Positions 1 to 8,547 of a stretch of 41,816 nucleotides of DNA are shown here, piece by piece (position 1 is the first letter of the stretch; each line of letters starts with the position of its first letter). A model generated the notes under the pieces. The model was given only the letters and a program-made list of their open reading frames with translations. It did not search any database and was not told the DNA's origin. A program made the translations under genes and the position numbers. Origin of the DNA: Chitinophagaceae bacterium (lineage in GTDB: Bacteria; Bacteroidota; Bacteroidia; Chitinophagales; Chitinophagaceae); contig CANFHA010000028.1 of assembly GCA_947446645.1 (NCBI GenBank), positions 1 to 41,816 of the forward strand. Direction: 5' to 3'.

Positions 1-49
1 ACAAGCCTTTGTGGCAGATTTGTGGCAAGTGCGACTCAATTTGTTTCAT
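1..49 (-). CDS. Possible start of a gene cut by the left edge
   Basis: On the minus strand an ATG at 49 opens a frame that stays open to the window edge and reads MKQIESHLPQICHKGL (16 residues). The fragment is too short to identify. The same bases contain a direct repeat of TTTGTGGCA (8-16 and 19-27), so this may be repeat sequence rather than coding DNA. Low confidence; sequence to the left would decide. Confidence 0.2.
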   Translation of the reverse strand, partial: MKQIESHLPQICHKGL

Positions 50-172
50 CTTAATTCACATTAACTCAGGTTGCATTATGACCAAGGCGAAGCCCGGTAA
101 GAGTTAGGTCTATATTAGCTGATTTTATATAAATAATTTTACATCCAATCCGGGTCACGCGAGTAATGCGAG

Positions 173-203
173 AGCGGGGTGCGAAGAGCGCTCCGCTTTT
201 TTA
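173..203 (+). terminator. Rho-independent terminator, plus strand
   Basis: A 10-bp stem (173-182 with 188-197, including two G-T wobble pairs) with loop GAAGA is followed directly by six T residues. It would end transcription coming from the left of the window on the plus strand. No plus-strand gene is visible before it, so its gene must lie outside, or the transcript is an unrecognised RNA from 1-170. Confidence 0.6.
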
Positions 204-221
204 TGGGGTAAGCTTTGAATA

Positions 222-455
222 TTATGACTTCTTGTTGTCCGCAATTTTCATAATTGTCAGTTTATAAACCTTACCGTCTTTGTCATAGGTTGTCCATTCG
301 CCCACTTGCTTTCCATTGTCAAAATTACCAGACCTCATTATGATCCCATTTTTCCTGTACCATTCCCAGTAGCCGTGCATCTGGTCACCAAGCATTTGCC
401 CTTTTGCCCAAATAGAGCCGTCGGCGTGAAGCTGTGTATGTTCTTTGGGCTGCAT
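222..455 (-). CDS. MORN-repeat (YwqK-like) small protein
   Basis: A 77-residue protein made almost wholly of MORN_2-like repeats: GSIWAKGQMLGDQMHGYWEWY at about residues 13-33, then a second unit around GNFDNGKQVGEWTTYDKDGK at 43-62. Such repeats are found in the YwqK 'antitoxin' family and in many Bacteroidota proteins; their biochemical role is mostly unknown. No signal peptide is seen, so it is probably cytoplasmic. The start is an ATG at 455. It lies 91 bp downstream of the secreted protein gene at 547-1203 on the same strand, so co-transcription is possible. No partner toxin is visible. The repeat family is fairly sure; the function is not. Confidence 0.7.
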   Translation of the reverse strand: MQPKEHTQLHADGSIWAKGQMLGDQMHGYWEWYRKNGIIMRSGNFDNGKQVGEWTTYDKDGKVYKLTIMKIADNKKS

Positions 456-546
456 AGTGGTTTCTCTACTTTAAGTACAAGTGCCTTTATCATCGCGGTG
501 CGCCAATACCTGGGCAGAAGCACGCAGGTGCTGCTTTTTTTAATGC

Positions 547-1203
547 CTACTTCACTGAAAGCTCCTTTTTATTTGTGGCTGGATTTACGACCGTATAGCG
601 TATCAGCTGCAGATCATCAATATCTATAGTGACCTGGCGCCACACTTCGTCTTTATAATAAGATACCGTTGATTTGGCCCCGCCGCCCGAGGTGGTGTAG
701 GAGTCGCCTTTAAAATTTATTATATCGTATTTTGCCTGTTCGTCAGTAAGGGCGGTGCGGGTGATCTTGCAACCGGAGCCGGTAGCCAGGAGATCATTGA
801 ACTGGTCCAGGAAAGCCAGCAAATTGGTTTTATTGTCAAACTTCTTTTTCAGGAAGAGCTTAATAAAATCTTTGTTCATGACATCGTACCACAGCGGCGC
901 TTCCAATATTATTCTTGATGCAGCACTATCGAACAGGATGATGCAGGTTGTTTCGTTGATATGCGAACCCAGGTAGTGAGTGAGGGTGACTTTATAGATA
1001 TCGAAATTGGGAATGACGGCCTTAACTAATGGCTTATCCATTTTTTCAATATTGCCCTTGTCTGAATGGAATACCCACCTGCCATCTTTGGTGGCTGTTT
1101 CAGACAGTTGCTCATTAAGCACTTTTTCAAGGTTTGCGTAGCCTTGTGCGCCGGCAGTGCTTAGGATGGAAAATGCCAGTATGGTAAGCATTAATTGTTT
1201 CAT
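547..1203 (-). CDS. Secreted hypothetical protein
   Basis: A 218-residue protein with a clear Sec signal peptide: MKQ, a hydrophobic stretch LMLTILAFSILS, then a probable cleavage after TAGAQ near residue 20. The mature part is mixed alpha/beta with no cysteine-rich or repeat pattern; it contains the pairs TTCIILFD around residue 85 and GSGCKITRT around 142. I do not recognise a family. It should be periplasmic or surface exposed. The MORN protein lies downstream on the same strand. The start is an ATG at 1203; a 61-codon frame running upstream of it shows no protein-like character. The signal peptide and length favour a real gene. Confidence 0.7.
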   Translation of the reverse strand: MKQLMLTILAFSILSTAGAQGYANLEKVLNEQLSETATKDGRWVFHSDKGNIEKMDKPLVKAVIPNFDIYKVTLTHYLGSHINETTCIILFDSAASRIILEAPLWYDVMNKDFIKLFLKKKFDNKTNLLAFLDQFNDLLATGSGCKITRTALTDEQAKYDIINFKGDSYTTSGGGAKSTVSYYKDEVWRQVTIDIDDLQLIRYTVVNPATNKKELSVK

Positions 1204-1454
1204 ATGGATAGTGTTTCTGTGGTAAAAATAGTGATCAGCACTATTGGGTGTTTCAGGGGCGAAAAGATAAAATTTCCGGTTGGTATGAAAAATCCCTTTT
1301 GCATATGATGGTGTTGATAATCAATTGGTTGAAATTTTTTGATTGCGGGTTTTCTTCTGGTTTTTTCCGGTACCCGCAATCGCACCTTATGCCTAAAATC
1401 GGTGTAATAAATGTCTCTAATACCTAATGTATTTTTAAAATATCTAATATTTTG

Positions 1455-1520
1455 CGCGTTGCGAAAGATTGCTTCCTCGCAGCCACCACGATGGCCAGGC
1501 TATGCTCCTCGCAATGACGT
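1455..1520. repeat. Dispersed GC-rich intergenic repeat ('RHCEE' type)
   Basis: On the minus strand the element begins CGTCATTGCGAGGAGC and ends GCAATCTTTCGCAACGCG. It matches the pattern of a widely dispersed bacterial intergenic repeat whose conceptual translations read RHCEE...KQSFA (here RHCEEHSLAIVVAARKQSFA). The identification is from memory of that pattern. It has no known coding function and probably forms a partly paired structure in RNA. Confidence 0.6.
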
Positions 1521-1620
1521 TCGTTGGTTAGTGATTTCTTAATGCCGATCCGGTACAAACCAACAGTCAATAGCCCACAATTACCGTACCAAAGGAGGGG
1601 GAGATATCCACAATTTTTTG

Positions 1621-1800
1621 CGAGTGCATGTTGGGCAGCTTGAGATAGTTCGCGAGTGTCGGCGAGTCCTCGCTGCCACACAAGGCTCGGTTGAGCGACT
1701 CGCCGAGGACAGAGTGCATATTTGGCAGCTTGAGATAGTTCGCGAGTATCGGCGAGTCCTCGGTGCCACAAAAGGCTTGGTTGAGAGACTAACCGAGGAC
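1621..1800. repeat. Two tandem 90-bp palindromic units
   Basis: Bases 1621-1710 and 1711-1800 are two copies of one 90-bp unit with roughly a dozen differences. The first unit carries a perfect 10-bp inverted repeat, TCGGCGAGTC against GACTCGCCGA, separated by about 28 bases. In the second unit the 3' arm has drifted to GACTAACCGA. This resembles a palindromic intergenic (REP-like) element. Open frames across it exist on both strands because the repeat lacks stops, not because it codes. Confidence 0.7.
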
Positions 1801-2031
1801 AGAAAGCTGCTGTTCCTCACCAATCTCTTTCGCGCAGGGATAGAACCTGCGGGTTCGTAAATGCAAGAATGTTTATTACCGATGTTGTACTCTTCTACGT
1901 GAGTGTTATTGATGAAGAACGCTAACGGGCGCAACTCCGTCATTTCAGATTCCCGTTGCTTCTCAAAAAAAATGTGCTAAATTTATTTGTGCGTATTGAT
2001 TTTAAACCTTCACCTAGAAGTTTTACAGCTT

Positions 2032-2772
2032 ATGTCGGTTCAGTGTGGTTTTACAGAAGTTGTTTGGCGCAGTACAACTGACGCTGGTACGCCAGGTGAT
2101 GATGTTCACATTTGGAAGTTGTGGCTGCCTGCGGCACTCTCGCATATAGGCGCAGCTGCCTCATTGCTTAACGCAGATGAGCTGGAACGGGCTGGCCGTT
2201 ATCTTCACGAAAGGAACAAACACCGCTTTACGCTGAGCCGTGCGATGCTTCGTTGCCTCCTGGCGAAATATACCAGTACCAGGCCAATGGCCATACAATT
2301 TTCAACAACCGGAAATAAAAAACCCTGTATAGCCGGCAGTGACCTCCAGTTCAATGTTTCGCATTCCGGCGATGTTGTGTTGATCGCTATTGCAAATGAG
2401 CCGGTAGGCATAGATGTAGAGCTCGTAGATGATGGATTTGATTTTAGCGATGTGTTACCAATTAGCTTTAGCAGGGATGAAGCGGCTCTTGTAGACCAGT
2501 TCGGACGTGAATCTTTTTATCGTTACTGGACACGTAAGGAATCGTTGGCAAAAGCCTCCGGCAACGGGCTAGATAGTAATATGCAATCATTGCCAGCTAT
2601 AGACGGTACGCAACACTTAAATGCCGGGATCATAGAATCTACCGGAAGCTGGGTCGTAAATAGTTTTGACGCGGCGGTAGGGTACATGAGTAGTCTTGCT
2701 TATGAGGCTTCAGAGAAAAACGTGCATGGCTATGATGTCAGTAGTGTATTTGCTGAATTGCTAGGTGTATAG
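2032..2772 (+). CDS. 4'-phosphopantetheinyl transferase, Sfp type
   Basis: A 246-residue member of the Sfp/Gsp/HetI family, which moves the 4'-phosphopantetheine arm of coenzyme A onto a conserved serine of acyl- or peptidyl-carrier proteins. The family signatures are visible: FNVSHSGD near residue 108, the magnesium-binding GIDVE (D128, E130) and WTRKESLAKASGNGL (W166, K169, E170). The length is normal for Sfp-type enzymes. The frame stays open upstream to a TTG at 1987, but the ATG at 2032 is preferred because it has AGAAG about 10 bases upstream and the extra 15 residues look unlike the family. No carrier-protein, NRPS or PKS gene is in the window, so the substrate is unknown. It converges with the aminotransferase gene 20 bp away. 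Confidence 0.88.
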   Translation: MSVQCGFTEVVWRSTTDAGTPGDDVHIWKLWLPAALSHIGAAASLLNADELERAGRYLHERNKHRFTLSRAMLRCLLAKYTSTRPMAIQFSTTGNKKPCIAGSDLQFNVSHSGDVVLIAIANEPVGIDVELVDDGFDFSDVLPISFSRDEAALVDQFGRESFYRYWTRKESLAKASGNGLDSNMQSLPAIDGTQHLNAGIIESTGSWVVNSFDAAVGYMSSLAYEASEKNVHGYDVSSVFAELLGV

Positions 2773-2791
2773 TATTTATCTCTTACCAATT

Positions 2792-3925
2792 CTAAAGGCT
2801 CATCAAAGTATCCACCACCTTATTCACATCCTCGTCCGTAAGCTCGTAAAACATAGGCAAACGCAGCAGGCAGTCAGTATACCTGTCTGTCTCCGGTAGT
2901 TCACCTCCCTGGTACTTCGGCCCGTAGAATGGGCTTTTGTGCAGGCTCAGGTAGTGATATACCGCATTCACGCCATTCTCCTTCAGATGTGTTATCATTT
3001 TGGTTCTGTCCTCCAGGTTGTGGAACACTATGTAGAACATGTGGGCATTGTTGGTAGCATATGCCGGAATAACAGGCAGGGAGAACTTATCGTGCACCGG
3101 TGTAAGCAATTCCATATACTTGTTCCAAAGCGCTATTCGTTTCTTCTGTATGCTGTCTATATTCTCCATTTGGGCATACAGGAAAGCTGCGATCATATCA
3201 GACGGTAAAAATGAGCTGCCTATATCGCACCAGCCGTACTTATCCACTTCACCCCTGAAGAATTTGCTCCTGTTCGTGCCTTTTTCCCTGATCACTTCGG
3301 CACGCTCCATGAATCGGGTGTCATTGATCACCAGCATCCCGCCTTCGCCCGACATTATATTTTTTGTCTCATGAAATGAGAATGCAGCCAAATGACCTAT
3401 GGATCCAAGTGCTTTTTTTACACCGTCTTTACCGGTATAGTAGCTTTCCACAGCTTGCGCCGCATCTTCCACTACAAACAAATTATACTTTGTGGCAATG
3501 TCCATTATTTTGTCCATGTCGCAAGACACACCGGCATAGTGCACCGGCACTATTACTTTGGTCCTGTCGGTTATGAGCGCTTCTATTTTATCTTCATCCA
3601 TTCCCGGGTGGTCCTTGCGGCTGTCGCAAAACACGATTTTAGCACCCCGCAACACAAATGCCGTAGCCGTAGATACGAAAGTATAAGAAGGGATAATTAC
3701 CTCATCGCCCTCCTGAATGTTCAGGAGTATGGCTGCCATCTCCAGTGCATCTGTGCACGACGAGGTGAGGAGGCATTTTTTAAATCCGTATTTTTTTTCA
3801 AAGAACTCATGGCATTTTTTAGTGAACATGCCATCGCCTGATATCTTGCCCGATTTTACAGCTTCGTATATATAATCAACTTCTTTGCCTGTGAGATAAG
3901 GCTTATTAAATGGGATGTGCGACAT
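2792..3925 (-). CDS. wecE: dTDP-4-amino-4,6-dideoxygalactose transaminase (WecE/RffA-like)
   Basis: A 377-residue PLP-dependent sugar aminotransferase of the DegT/DnrJ/EryC1/StrS family. It starts IPFNKPYLTGKE, shows the phosphate-binding TSSCTDALEMAA at residues 54-65, VVEDAAQAV (D154) at 151-159 and SFHETKN with the Schiff-base lysine K188. The SFHETKN form is typical of WecE/RffA, which makes dTDP-Fuc4N precursors for surface glycans by transferring an amino group from glutamate to dTDP-4-keto-6-deoxyglucose. Length matches the family. No other nucleotide-sugar or glycosyltransferase genes adjoin it, so it stands alone. A minus-strand TACCTTTG lies 62 bases upstream. The family is very sure; the exact sugar is inferred. 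Confidence 0.88.
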   Translation of the reverse strand: MSHIPFNKPYLTGKEVDYIYEAVKSGKISGDGMFTKKCHEFFEKKYGFKKCLLTSSCTDALEMAAILLNIQEGDEVIIPSYTFVSTATAFVLRGAKIVFCDSRKDHPGMDEDKIEALITDRTKVIVPVHYAGVSCDMDKIMDIATKYNLFVVEDAAQAVESYYTGKDGVKKALGSIGHLAAFSFHETKNIMSGEGGMLVINDTRFMERAEVIREKGTNRSKFFRGEVDKYGWCDIGSSFLPSDMIAAFLYAQMENIDSIQKKRIALWNKYMELLTPVHDKFSLPVIPAYATNNAHMFYIVFHNLEDRTKMITHLKENGVNAVYHYLSLHKSPFYGPKYQGGELPETDRYTDCLLRLPMFYELTDEDVNKVVDTLMSL

Positions 3926-4245
3926 GTTTCGTTTCAGTTAACGCATTAATTTTCAAGCAGATAATTCTGCAAAAATAAAAGGCAGCCAAAGGTAAAAAAA
4001 ATATAGCTAATAAGCCTCTATTAACTCAATGTGTTACAATTCCGGCAAACCCTTAGTACAGTTTCTGAGCTTAAAAACCGCCTGCGAGCATATAGGCGAC
4101 CTCCTCCTTTTTAATGTTTTCATGTGATAATTTTTCTGAATAATATTACGGTTAATCACCCATTGGCATGATATTTTTAACATTCAATTCTAGCGAAATG
4201 ATGAGGCGGATTTAGTGACCTACGGATAATGCTAATACAAGCTGC
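3926..4245. promoter_or_regulatory. Divergent intergenic control region
   Basis: A 320-bp AT-rich stretch separates wecE (minus) from the TonB receptor operon (plus). On the minus strand TACCTTTG (3987-3994) fits the Bacteroidota -7 element for wecE; no TTG at the usual distance accompanies it. No clear -7/-33 pair or operator was found for the plus-strand operon. No ORF of note lies inside. Confidence 0.45.
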
Positions 4246-6459
4246 ATGAATAAAAAGCTATTTATTTTACTTGCTGCATTCTTTACTAATTCATTGCTGT
4301 TCGCCCAGCAAAACGACTCTATTTCCAGCCTGCTTGATCTGCCGCTTGAAAAACTGATGGATATACCCATCTACTCAGCCTCTAAAACTGAAGAAACTAG
4401 TTTTGATGCTCCGCTATCCTCAAGTGTTATTACCCGTGAGCAAATTAGAAACGCAGGTAGTACTACCATCATGGAAGCGCTAAGGTTGCTGCCCGGCGTG
4501 ATAGTCAGGGAACAGACGAATGGCAATTATGATGTACATATCCTTGGTCTGGACAATGTACCGCCAAATTCAAGCCTCATATTTTTTGCCAATTCTACCA
4601 CCCTTGTCATGATCGATAACCGCCCGGTATATAATTACCTGCATGGCGGCACATTTTGGGAAACACTTCCCATCACGCTCGATGATGTGGAGCGAATAGA
4701 ATTGGTTCGTGGGCCATGTGCAGCCATGTATGGTCCGAATGCGGTTTCAGGTGTTATCAACATTATCACGCGCAGGCCTGATCGAAAGGGCGCATACGCT
4801 AATGCTCATGTGCAATATGGTTCGGCAAACACACTCATTACCCAGGCCTCGGCAGGGTATAAGTTTAATGATAAAGTGAGCGCATGGGTAAGCGGTAACT
4901 TTCAAAGAAGAGACCGCACACAATCCACCTACTACGACATTTCATCAGACAGGTATGTTCCTATAGATTCTGTATTGGCTATAAGGCGAGCGCAGGCCAC
5001 CAATCCCCAAATCATCAGCCAGAGCTATCCCGATCCTAATCGCTCAATGAATGTATATGGCTACAATGGCTTTGTAGACTACAATCCATCTGAAAAAGTT
5101 CATTTCTCTTTTGCAGTGGGTGGACAGAACTCGGAGGTGCAAAACGAATTTGGTTCTGGTCTTGCTTATATAAACACTGCTACGTCAGCTACTAACTACG
5201 CCAGTCTTAGGGCTGGTATTTATGGTTTGAACATTCAGCTGTCTTATCTCACCGGCACAGAAGCGCCGGTTCTTGGGCAAAAAATCTGGAAGTGGGATCT
5301 GCACACTATGGATGCGGTGATAGAATATGAGTACAAGAAAATTAAAAACCTGAGCATAGTACCCGGTATTTCTTATCGCAATGCTGATTATAATGATACT
5401 AAGTATGTGAACACGGCAATAAGAGAGGGTCTTTGGAATGGAAATGCTATATCCACCACCAAAGCCGTTTCTCTTCGTCTCGATTATAAAACAACGAACA
5501 AAAGGCTGAGATTAGTAGGAGCGGGCAGGCTGGACAATTTTAATTTTCCGGCTAAAGTATATGCGTCCTATCTGTTTGCCGCTACTTACAAGCTTAATGA
5601 GAACAACCTGATAAGAATATCTGAAGGCAGGGCAAACAGGACGCCATTGCTGATAGATGTGTATTCTAATCTCGACCTCACCGGGCCGCTCCCGCTCAGG
5701 AATCCATCACAGACCTATTTGTTCCGCTACAGGGGCAACAAAAATATAAGGCTGCTTACATCAGACATGGAAACGATAGGTTACCGTTCTAAGATCAACG
5801 ATAACCTAGCGATTGATCTGGATGTTTTCTATAGCAGAACGAAGGACTTCTCAACAACAATATTTGAAAGCGGAAGCTTCGACTCTGCCGCCGCTGTATC
5901 TTTTACCGGCCTGCTTGACGAAAATAACGTGAATGTTAGGGTACATCAATTTGGTGGCACCCTTACTGTAGACTATGTAGTGGGCAAATTTCAGATAAAA
6001 CCATTCGTAACCGTGCAAAAGACTACTCTACTTGACTATTCACCATATACCAATTCATCAGTTGTTCCTCCGCTTTCATCCAATAATAACAACCCTGCGC
6101 TTTACAACGTAAATTTTAATAAAGGAACCGAGATCAATGATCTGGCAACGCCGTCGTTCTATGGTGGCGCGTATATAAACTGGTTGGCCGGCAAAAAGCT
6201 GAATATAAATATCAACCCTTATTTCTTTACCTCTAACACCGAACTGGAAAGCAGTAACCTTACTTATAAAGACGGCCATAGGGGAGTGCAGCAGGTAAAT
6301 GCCAAGTTTCTGCTAAATGCAGCAGTGTCTTATAAATTCACGCCACGCCTTGCAGCATCAGTCAATTTCAGAAATATACTTAACGATAATTCGGTGGAGT
6401 TTTATAAAGGCGATGCGCCGGGCTTTGCTGTGTATGGCGGGGTAAGTTTTGAGTACTAA
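4246..6459 (+). CDS. TonB-dependent outer-membrane receptor
   Basis: A 737-residue TonB-dependent receptor. A signal peptide (MNKKLFILLAAFFTNSLLFAQ) is followed by a plug domain from about residue 40 to 175, with typical strings SSSVITREQIRNAGSTTIMEALRLLPGV, DDVERIELVRGPCAAMYG and NAVSGVINIITRRP, then a beta-barrel ending YGGVSFEY with the terminal aromatic residue. There is no N-terminal carboxypeptidase-like domain, so it is not a SusC-type protein; it is nearer to siderophore, cobalamin or colicin-I type receptors. The ligand cannot be read from the sequence. It is the first gene of an operon with YfiR-like, kinase and regulator genes (16-bp gap to the next), which suggests a sensory rather than purely nutritional task. 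Confidence 0.88.
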   Translation: MNKKLFILLAAFFTNSLLFAQQNDSISSLLDLPLEKLMDIPIYSASKTEETSFDAPLSSSVITREQIRNAGSTTIMEALRLLPGVIVREQTNGNYDVHILGLDNVPPNSSLIFFANSTTLVMIDNRPVYNYLHGGTFWETLPITLDDVERIELVRGPCAAMYGPNAVSGVINIITRRPDRKGAYANAHVQYGSANTLITQASAGYKFNDKVSAWVSGNFQRRDRTQSTYYDISSDRYVPIDSVLAIRRAQATNPQIISQSYPDPNRSMNVYGYNGFVDYNPSEKVHFSFAVGGQNSEVQNEFGSGLAYINTATSATNYASLRAGIYGLNIQLSYLTGTEAPVLGQKIWKWDLHTMDAVIEYEYKKIKNLSIVPGISYRNADYNDTKYVNTAIREGLWNGNAISTTKAVSLRLDYKTTNKRLRLVGAGRLDNFNFPAKVYASYLFAATYKLNENNLIRISEGRANRTPLLIDVYSNLDLTGPLPLRNPSQTYLFRYRGNKNIRLLTSDMETIGYRSKINDNLAIDLDVFYSRTKDFSTTIFESGSFDSAAAVSFTGLLDENNVNVRVHQFGGTLTVDYVVGKFQIKPFVTVQKTTLLDYSPYTNSSVVPPLSSNNNNPALYNVNFNKGTEINDLATPSFYGGAYINWLAGKKLNININPYFFTSNTELESSNLTYKDGHRGVQQVNAKFLLNAAVSYKFTPRLAASVNFRNILNDNSVEFYKGDAPGFAVYGGVSFEY

Positions 6460-6475
6460 TATATTAAGCGAATAG

Positions 6476-7030
6476 ATGCAGACGAACAGGCGCAATACAT
6501 CCCGGTCAGCTATACCACTTAAGTGGTATAGTGGCCTTATGCTGTGTAGTGTCTTCGTCCTCTGTTCCTTCCAGGCAGGCAACCGGGATAACGAGTATAA
6601 ACTAAAGGCAGCATTTCTCTACAACTTCATACAATACATCGACTGGGGCACCGTTTCTACTAATGAATATACCATTTGTATGGTAGGGTCATCACCCATT
6701 GAGGCACCGCTGCGCGAGATCGCTATGACAAGGAAAGATAGCGATAAGAAGATAAAAATATGTCACTACCGCTCTGTTTCAGAGATAGGGTTTTCCAACA
6801 TACTGTTTGTTTCAAAGGATGTGGAAGAGTCGCTCGATATTATCCTCGCAAAGGTGCCAAAGGGAACGCTGGTTGTGGGCGAAAAGCCCGGCTGTGCGCA
6901 GGATGGTGCCGCTATGAATTTTGTAATTATTGATAACAAGCTAAAATTTGAATCGAACTTGAAAGCCCTCAGTACCGCGGGCTTGAAGGCCAGTTCACAA
7001 TTGCTGAAACTGGCTATTATTAAGGAGTGA
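6476..7030 (+). CDS. YfiR-like periplasmic protein (DUF4154)
   Basis: A 184-residue protein with a hydrophobic export signal (about residues 18-36, ending near SFQAG) and a YfiR/DUF4154 domain. Family marks are EYKLKAAFLYNFIQYIDW at about 41-58, ICMVGSSP, the middle ILFVSKDVEESL, then GTLVVGEKPGCAQDGAAMNFVIIDNKLKFE and the closing LKASSQLLKLA. In Pseudomonas YfiR sits in the periplasm and represses the CHASE8-containing diguanylate cyclase YfiN until it is sequestered by the outer-membrane protein YfiB. Here it lies between a TonB receptor and a CHASE8 histidine kinase (4-bp gap to the kinase). By analogy it should link the receptor to the kinase; that role is inferred. Confidence 0.85.
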   Translation: MQTNRRNTSRSAIPLKWYSGLMLCSVFVLCSFQAGNRDNEYKLKAAFLYNFIQYIDWGTVSTNEYTICMVGSSPIEAPLREIAMTRKDSDKKIKICHYRSVSEIGFSNILFVSKDVEESLDIILAKVPKGTLVVGEKPGCAQDGAAMNFVIIDNKLKFESNLKALSTAGLKASSQLLKLAIIKE

Positions 7031-7034
7031 GGTA

Positions 7035-8543
7035 ATGGAAAAATTCAGTAACATATCGATACGGAAAAAGCTGATCCTGCTACAGGCTACCACTGCTTTT
7101 ATAGCATTGATCATCTGTTGTTCGCTTTTCGTATTTAATGGTATTGCCACCTTCCGCCTTTCTGCCCAGCGCAAAATGCAGTCTATAGCCCGCATCATTG
7201 GTGCGAACTCGGTCTCTGCATTGATGTTTATGGATCAGGATGCCGATAGTGTACTACTCTACAAACTGCACCAGGAGACGGATATAATTGATGCGGTAGT
7301 GCTGGATAAAAAGGGGCAGGTGTTCGCCAGTTTCTACAGGCCCGGCGCACCGCGCGAAAATTACAACTTCAACTTTCCTAAGCCCGATGAGGGAGAAATG
7401 ATAACGTCAGAATTCTCTGGCGATAAGCTTTTGGTTAAGTATAAGATATTCAATGATAAAGTATTCCTCGGCACTATCGTTATTCGTTCTGAGCTCGGCG
7501 ATCTGAAGCTGATACTTAGGAATTATATAATGGTGGCCACGCTGGTGCTCATTGCCGGTCTTATTACGGCAGTTATCATATCGCTCTTCCTGGAAAAAAC
7601 CATTTCCAAACGCCTGTTGGCGCTGGTTTCCAAAACCCGTGAGATCGCAGATAGCCATAACTATGCGGTGCACATACCGGCAGAGGGTAGGGACGAGATA
7701 GCTGTATTGTCAAAGGAGTTTAACGCGTTGTTGCTCCAGATCAATACCATGGAAACATCGCTTAAGAATGCTAATGCCGAGCTGGAAGTTCGTGTGCAGC
7801 AAAGAACCGTAGAGCTGGAAACTGCAAATAAAGAACTGGAGTCGTTCTCCTATTCCGTGTCTCACGATCTCAAAGCGCCGCTACGCGCTATCAATGGCTT
7901 CACCGAGATATTAGTGAAAAAATACGCTGATAAGATAGATGACAAGGGAAAAGAACTGGCCCGTGTTATTGTGGCCAACGGGAAAAAGATGGGGCAGCTT
8001 ATAGAAGATCTGCTTGAATTCTCAAGAATCGGCAGAAGAGAAATGGTATTTACAGAGGTGTCAATGGACGAAATATTGCAGATGGCGCTGACGGATGCCA
8101 TGAACATGAATAAAACCAGGAACATAGTTATAAACAAGGAAAAGCTACCCCCGGCTCTTGGCGACAGGAGTCTGCTGGTGCAGGTTTGGACAAATCTGAT
8201 CTCCAATGCTATCAAGTATACCGGTCATAAGGAAAAGGCGGAGATTACTATTGGCTCCTACGAAGAGGATGGACGGAATATCTATTTTATAAAGGATAAT
8301 GGTGCAGGCTTTGATATGAAATACAAAGACAAGCTTTTCAAAGTTTTCCAGCGCCTGCATGGCAGCGATGAATTTGAGGGTACAGGCATAGGCCTTGCAA
8401 ACGTCAGTCGCATCATTACCCGGCACGGAGGTACTATATGGACAGAAGCTAAGGTGAACGAAGGTGCAGCCTTTTATTTTTCATTGCCGGTAGTAAATAG
8501 AAAAGGAGTGCCGGAAATATTACTTAAAACAAGTGTAAACTAA
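7035..8543 (+). CDS. CHASE8-HAMP sensor histidine kinase
   Basis: A 502-residue membrane kinase. The order is: transmembrane helix 1 (about 12-35), a periplasmic region of about 125 residues resembling CHASE8 (RLSAQRKMQSIARIIGANSV, then a TDIIDAVVLDKKGQVFASF strand), transmembrane helix 2 (about 163-185), HAMP (187-240), a short coiled coil, HisKA with SYSVSHDLKAPLRAINGF and the phosphoacceptor H277, and an HATPase domain with N, G1 (DNGAGF) and G2 (GTGIGLANV) boxes. The HisKA form is the one common in kinases that pair with Rcp1-like receivers, and two such receivers follow. It has a good ribosome binding site (AAGGAG about 8 bases upstream of the ATG). CHASE8 is the sensor domain of YfiN, so the YfiR-like protein before it is the likely periplasmic partner. 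Confidence 0.88.
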   Translation: MEKFSNISIRKKLILLQATTAFIALIICCSLFVFNGIATFRLSAQRKMQSIARIIGANSVSALMFMDQDADSVLLYKLHQETDIIDAVVLDKKGQVFASFYRPGAPRENYNFNFPKPDEGEMITSEFSGDKLLVKYKIFNDKVFLGTIVIRSELGDLKLILRNYIMVATLVLIAGLITAVIISLFLEKTISKRLLALVSKTREIADSHNYAVHIPAEGRDEIAVLSKEFNALLLQINTMETSLKNANAELEVRVQQRTVELETANKELESFSYSVSHDLKAPLRAINGFTEILVKKYADKIDDKGKELARVIVANGKKMGQLIEDLLEFSRIGRREMVFTEVSMDEILQMALTDAMNMNKTRNIVINKEKLPPALGDRSLLVQVWTNLISNAIKYTGHKEKAEITIGSYEEDGRNIYFIKDNGAGFDMKYKDKLFKVFQRLHGSDEFEGTGIGLANVSRIITRHGGTIWTEAKVNEGAAFYFSLPVVNRKGVPEILLKTSVN

Positions 8544-8547
8544 GCTT

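Larger units (their letters stand above)
1204..2031. other. 0.8-kb intergenic region with repeat elements
   Basis: No convincing gene lies between the secreted protein and the phosphopantetheinyl transferase. Short frames exist on both strands, but their compositions follow the repeats described separately (1455-1520 and 1621-1800). At 1833-1849, on the minus strand, a T-arm-like hairpin (GCAGG, loop TTCTATC, CCTGC) resembles the 3' part of a tRNA, but no acceptor, D-arm or anticodon stem goes with it. A short inverted repeat AACGGG...CCCGTT lies at about 1923-1956. Confidence 0.6.

Noticed and set aside
1200..1385. 61-codon minus-strand frame upstream of the secreted protein
   Set aside because: Basic, low-complexity composition, overlaps the start of the real gene and shows no domain or ribosome binding site.
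1833..1849. T-arm-like hairpin GCAGG-TTCTATC-CCTGC as a tRNA on the minus strand
   Set aside because: No acceptor stem, D-arm or anticodon arm at the proper distance, and the loop departs from the T-loop consensus.
1424..1943. Open frames on both strands through the 1.4-1.9 kb region
   Set aside because: They follow the dispersed and 90-bp repeats; residues such as RGLADTRELSQAA occur twice because the DNA is duplicated, not because of a protein domain.
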